Source: an uncultured Lachnospiraceae bacterium
GTDB lineage: Bacteria; Bacillota; Clostridia; Lachnospirales; Lachnospiraceae
Direction: 5' to 3'
DNA: 64,000 nucleotides
Assembly (NCBI GenBank): GCA_910586315.1
Contig: CAJUIP010000010.1
Coordinates: forward strand, 1-64,000
In this document: piece after piece, positions 62,701 through 64,000 of the stretch
How positions within the stretch are numbered: the stretch's first letter is position 1
Layout: every line of letters starts with the position of its first letter
Program-made: the position numbers and the translations under genes
The notes under the pieces: model-generated
Databases searched by the model: none
Seen by the model: only the letters and a program-made list of their open reading frames with translations
Told to the model about the DNA's origin: nothing

Positions 62701-64000
62701 AAGCGGATGAAAGACCTGGAGGAGGCAAGGGAGACATGCCGGAAGAACAGGGAAGTGTGTCTGCGGAAGCTGGAGAGCTGCAGGGAGAGGGTCCGGCAGA
62801 GCAGAACGCGGCTGTCGGAGAATGTTTCTGATGCCCTGCGGCTTTTGAAAGAGGATGCTGCGGAGCCAGCAGAAACAAATCTTTGCCCGGAGTATCTGCA
62901 GGCCTGCGAAAAAAGGGAGGCACCGGAGGGAGACTCTGCAAGAGCCGTCAGCGAGGCTCTTGCCCGTGTTCTGACGGCTTTGGAGGGAGCTCTGGAGAAA
63001 AACAGAAAGAAAAGGGAAATCCTCCTTTGTCTGGAATCAGAGATTCCCGCTCTGGAGTCGGAGCTTTCCGTCTGCAAAAAGAACATGGAGGAGCGGAAGC
63101 TGCGCCTTGCCAGACTGGAAACGGAGCATGCCGGACTTATAGAACAAGCCGGCGCCGTCAGGGGCCTTCTGGGTGCCATGACGAGAGAGGAAAACGAGAG
63201 CAGGGAGCGCGAGGCCCAAGAGCGGCTGACAGGTCTTTTGAAGGAAAGAGAGCAGGCGGAGGAGCTGTATCAGAAACAGCTCCAGATACAGGCGGGCTTT
63301 GAAGAGGCGATTCGCTCCCTGAAAGGACAGATGGACCCGGCTTTGACAGAGACCTTAGAGAGCGCAGAGCAGAGGCTTCGGGAATTCGAGACAGAAAGGG
63401 AAAACCGCAAAGAGCGTCGGGCAAAACAGTATGCCGACTGCAGTGCCAACCGGCAGATCTATGAGACAGTCCTCACACGCCGCGGCGAGATGGTGGAGGC
63501 AGAACGGAAATATTCGTGGCTTCGGGCATTGTCGGATACGGCCAACGGAAATTTGTCGGGAAAGCATAAGGTGGAGCTGGAGACTTATGTGCAGATGACG
63601 TATTTCGACCGGATTCTGCAAAAGGCGAATGTACGGCTGATGACCATGACCAGTGGACAATACGAGCTGGTGCGAAAGCGTGAACAGGACTCGAAAGTTG
63701 GAAAAGTAGGACTGGATCTGAACGTGATCGACCATTATAACGGCACGGAAAGAAGCGTAAAGACGCTGTCCGGCGGTGAGAGCTTTACGGCTTCGCTCTC
63801 TCTGGCTCTGGGGCTCTCGGACGAGATCCAGAGGAATGCCGGCGGGATCCAGCTGGATGCCATGTTCGTGGACGAGGGCTTCGGGACTCTGGACGAGGAG
63901 GCCTTAAACCAGGCCATGAAGGCATTAAACGGACTGGCGGAGGGAAGCCGGCTGGTGGGGATCATTTCCCATGTGGCGGAGCTTAAGGAACGGGTTGACA
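59773..64000 (+). CDS. sbcC: DNA repair ATPase subunit SbcC (runs off the window)
   Basis: At least 1409 residues, with no stop before the window end. Walker A is GDTGAGKTTIFDAITFALYG (near 35-54). Long coiled coils cover about residues 190-1220. The zinc hook is EKCPVCGAIHH at Cys680/Cys683. The C-terminal ATPase lobe has LSGGESFTASLSLALGL (signature) and LDAMFVDEGFGTLDEEAL (Walker B), then ISHVAELKERVD. Only about ten residues should be missing. E. coli SbcC is 1048 residues, so this is long, mainly in the coiled coils. The start ATG follows GAGGTGAAAGT. It works with SbcD, whose gene lies just upstream. Confidence 0.95.
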   Translation, partial: MKPEKLIVSAFGPYAAETVIDFTKLGESGLYLITGDTGAGKTTIFDAITFALYGEASGAVREAGMFQSKYAKAGTPTFVELTFSSHGKRYCVRRNPEYVRPKGRGQGMTTQMAGAELRFFDGRQPLTKMGEVTRAVEKLLGLTYGQFTQIAMIAQGDFQRLLLADTVERGKIFRHIFHTELFKELQERLREAKNVCDGEYKEIKRSIGQSMSGVTCPGSPELSERLSELKKAKFEGQVENGLTLLEEIMEQGEAGLRDMDMELSKLDEKIRDQAGYLERLRQNENRKALLTEKEKEQSAFLVDFEKIRSMREHANQAGSEIETLEQTLTECRQRTERYAELSEKEQYSGVLQEQQVQEKAGISELTLKIAELEAWILEKQARKSSLASIGEERERLLGRLERTRSRKQEIDRGLWEIRMAVSEEAQERESADGMDMRLHAIGEELSKAVETVKSQEGLDVRLSELSGRRQELEGQRARLLDDYDRWKYAKKEFMDQEHIRLELEEREESAEKRRGLLERGLEARKGIEVQERELRHEEKAWEDRKRLSDSLDEQVGAGKAQVRLAEEAHLLAENAMERMQEEKRRLKGQKEEILEAERRLSVWEQERMRLFEREQAVKRLSEKLKTLNMLLEQQGSRREEYVKASNAHGRALDEYIRVEQEFYDAQAGILARKLVEGEKCPVCGAIHHPCPAALREGAPEKEAVEEKRRAADLAKEHMAEASAAVRQGESRIQEKREEISREGEELFGAEEPNGIQGDSFYIDKAAKESERIQREIEDGERDAGVMAGLVRKKAGTDAGLVRLEKELAGQEQCLKEAGEGLAAARTALEAVVRQRETFLESLPEGMDVSKGLREAETQLRQVQAEAEQYRRDFKALEETRKELERIRQELGTCRQAAGTEHGKLQALERQIQMELPEMETLMDVWRSAPLQADKADEGQWTDRIESALRTAAEAVGEMEKEETQVKEALQERSALQKRMKDLEEARETCRKNREVCLRKLESCRERVRQSRTRLSENVSDALRLLKEDAAEPAETNLCPEYLQACEKREAPEGDSARAVSEALARVLTALEGALEKNRKKREILLCLESEIPALESELSVCKKNMEERKLRLARLETEHAGLIEQAGAVRGLLGAMTREENESREREAQERLTGLLKEREQAEELYQKQLQIQAGFEEAIRSLKGQMDPALTETLESAEQRLREFETERENRKERRAKQYADCSANRQIYETVLTRRGEMVEAERKYSWLRALSDTANGNLSGKHKVELETYVQMTYFDRILQKANVRLMTMTSGQYELVRKREQDSKVGKVGLDLNVIDHYNGTERSVKTLSGGESFTASLSLALGLSDEIQRNAGGIQLDAMFVDEGFGTLDEEALNQAMKALNGLAEGSRLVGIISHVAELKERVD

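Overview
The window looks like chromosomal DNA of an endospore-forming, Gram-positive anaerobe, most likely a Lachnospiraceae (Clostridium-cluster XIVa type) gut bacterium. The support is a spoIID/spoIIQ-like pair, a cotJ spore-coat operon, a tRNA-Ile T-box leader on ileS, class B sortase, BspA-type surface repeats with choline-binding-like repeats, TipAS-type MerR and Tn916-type integrase debris, strong AGGAGG ribosome sites and mid GC. I cannot name the species from sequence alone.

Layout. 1-6.2 kb: an AgrC/AgrA-like two-component pair and a 1136-residue secreted leucine-rich-repeat surface protein. 6.4-13.1 kb: an ion antiporter, a cytidylate-kinase-like protein, an M3 peptidase and the convergent pncB-ywlG pair, bracketed by two inverted copies of a 130-bp three-hairpin repeat. 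13.6-19.7 kb: T-box, type-2 ileS and glycogen phosphorylase. 19.8-25.4 kb: sporulation pair, LutC-like and CBS proteins, then a reverse-strand cluster of phosphoesterase, cytosolic BMP-like protein and AraC regulator. 26.4-35.4 kb: an alpha-galactoside (raffinose-type) locus with ABC importer, GH36 alpha-galactosidase, an amylosucrase-like GH13 enzyme and an MsmX-type ATPase. 35.5-39.6 kb: cotJA-cotJB-cotJC, with cotJC split by a 2.6-kb recombinase element. 39.7-49.3 kb: DUF1540 mini-protein, nitroreductase-like protein, a complete dipeptide/oligopeptide ABC operon, MATE exporter and a nitrilase-family amidase. 49.4-57.8 kb: accessory island with a 1224-residue helicase-nuclease, HicAB, GNAT, DUF3788, TipAS-MerR and broken mobile-element genes. 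57.9-64 kb: low-molecular-weight phosphatase, sbcD and a very long sbcC that runs off the window.

The most interesting system is the interruption of cotJC. The 5' part of the gene (codons 1-32) and the 3' part (180 codons) lie 2.6 kb apart, each bordered by the same 9-bp core GGGGGACCT in the same reading phase. Between them are a large serine recombinase right next to one end, a 63-residue protein and a class B sortase. Joining the two cores gives a full 212-residue CotJC through its YGGPDGE motif, and gives a circle whose att site has 10-of-11 matching inverted arms. This has the architecture of the sigK skin and spsM/SPbeta intervening elements that are cut out in the mother cell during sporulation. 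The developmental timing is inference; the precise, in-frame, recombinase-linked interruption is visible directly.
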